Source of the DNA: an uncultured Porphyromonadaceae bacterium
GTDB lineage: Bacteria > Bacteroidota > Bacteroidia > Bacteroidales > Muribaculaceae
DNA length: 64,000 bases
Reading direction: 5' to 3'
Assembly (NCBI GenBank): GCA_900548875.1
Contig: URMA01000003.1
Coordinates: 1-64,000, forward strand
The position numbers and the translations under genes were made by a program. The notes under the pieces were generated by a model that did not search any database, was not told the origin of the DNA, and saw only the letters and a list, made by a program, of their open reading frames with translations. Positions 63,825 through 64,000 of this stretch are shown here, piece after piece; the stretch's first letter is position 1; each line of letters opens with the position of its first letter.

Positions 63825-63832
63825 CAAAGATA
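63825..63832 (-). promoter_or_regulatory. -7 box for uvrB
   Basis: CAAAGATA reads TATCTTTG on the minus strand, an exact TAnnTTTG match, 42 bases before the uvrB start. Confidence 0.6.
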
Positions 63833-63919
63833 ATATAAAAGACGGAAGCAGTGGCAAGTAAAAATGCAGTTTTCAAATTGCTTGTGCCGAATTACATCCT
63901 AATGTTAGATGCGGGCAAA

Positions 63920-64000
63920 TTAAGGAATGATAACCCTTTCACCCATTAGCTTTGCAAATTGACTTCTGAGGTTTGTCAGTTCCTGTTGTTGTTCCATTAG
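63920..64000 (-). CDS. C-terminal end of a minus-strand gene, cut by the window edge
   Basis: The minus strand encodes LMEQQQELTNLRSQFAKLMG and ends ERVIIP at a stop at 63920-63922. It looks like a coiled-coil C-terminus. Too little is visible to name the product. Confidence 0.4.
   Translation of the reverse strand, partial: LMEQQQELTNLRSQFAKLMGERVIIP

Overview
The window reads as chromosomal DNA of a member of the order Bacteroidales (phylum Bacteroidota). The evidence is the gene content (RicT with GldH, ZapA beside RNase Y, a 29-residue AURKAIP1/COX24-type protein between HU and RNase E/G, many LytS/LytTR pairs, CarboxypepD_reg-fused outer-membrane barrels, T9SS-like C-terminal domains) and repeated Bacteroidota-type -7 boxes (TAnnTTTG) upstream of genes. 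I cannot assign a genus.

Layout. 1-0.9 kb: a broken pyrE 3' end fused to unrelated DNA, then an SRPBCC gene. 1.1-5.6 kb: an AT-rich cassette of a membrane-spanning TPR/HTH regulator, an outer-membrane barrel protein and a small secreted protein. 5.8-10.9 kb: a LytS-type kinase and LytTR regulator, divergent from a second CarboxypepD_reg barrel protein and a Cys-rich CpxP-like protein. 10.9-14.9 kb: efp, a phosphodiester glycosidase, a lipoprotein, a clostripain-family lipoprotein and a corrinoid adenosyltransferase. 15-18.4 kb: a galactose operon (galK, galM, nucleotidyltransferase). 18.5-20.9 kb: a DUF1016/PDDEXK nuclease and a CBS-domain membrane protein. 21.1-27.4 kb: a six-gene minus-strand operon encoding a TolC/MacA/MacB-type tripartite efflux pump with its own LytS/LytTR pair. 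28-32 kb: one 1333-residue repetitive beta-helix surface protein. 32.4-35.2 kb: ruvX, def, ettA. 35.4-39.1 kb: an M6 metalloprotease and mdh, both frameshifted in this sequence, around an OmpA lipoprotein. 39.3-43.3 kb: cardiolipin synthase, an isolated T9SS-like domain protein and a pullulanase. 43.4-51.1 kb: a housekeeping block (zapA, a ZapB-like coiled coil, a probable 6S-like RNA, rny, ricT, gldH, HAD phosphatase, M24 peptidase, CCA-type nucleotidyltransferase). 51.3-53.5 kb: HU, AURKAIP1-like, rng. 53.7-55.1 kb: an IS256-family element that truncates an outer-membrane gene. 55.9-63.8 kb: a lipoprotein, then the operon uvrB-ygiQ-S9 peptidase. The last 80 bases hold the C-terminus of another minus-strand gene.

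The less ordinary observations are: a dispersed telomere-like intergenic repeat built on GGTTATGGGTTAGAG at four loci, two of which form long hairpins; a tandem promoter module before ruvX whose stems differ in sequence but keep pairing; a perfect 28-bp palindrome inside the DUF1016 gene; a 273-bp and an 81-bp in-frame repeat in the surface protein; a structured non-coding gene with a UUCG terminator between the ZapB-like gene and rny; and a large hairpin in the leader of the RNase E/G gene. I found no CRISPR array, tRNA or rRNA. No complete, clearly new system stands out; the best candidate is the regulator/barrel/secreted-protein cassette at 1.1-5.6 kb.
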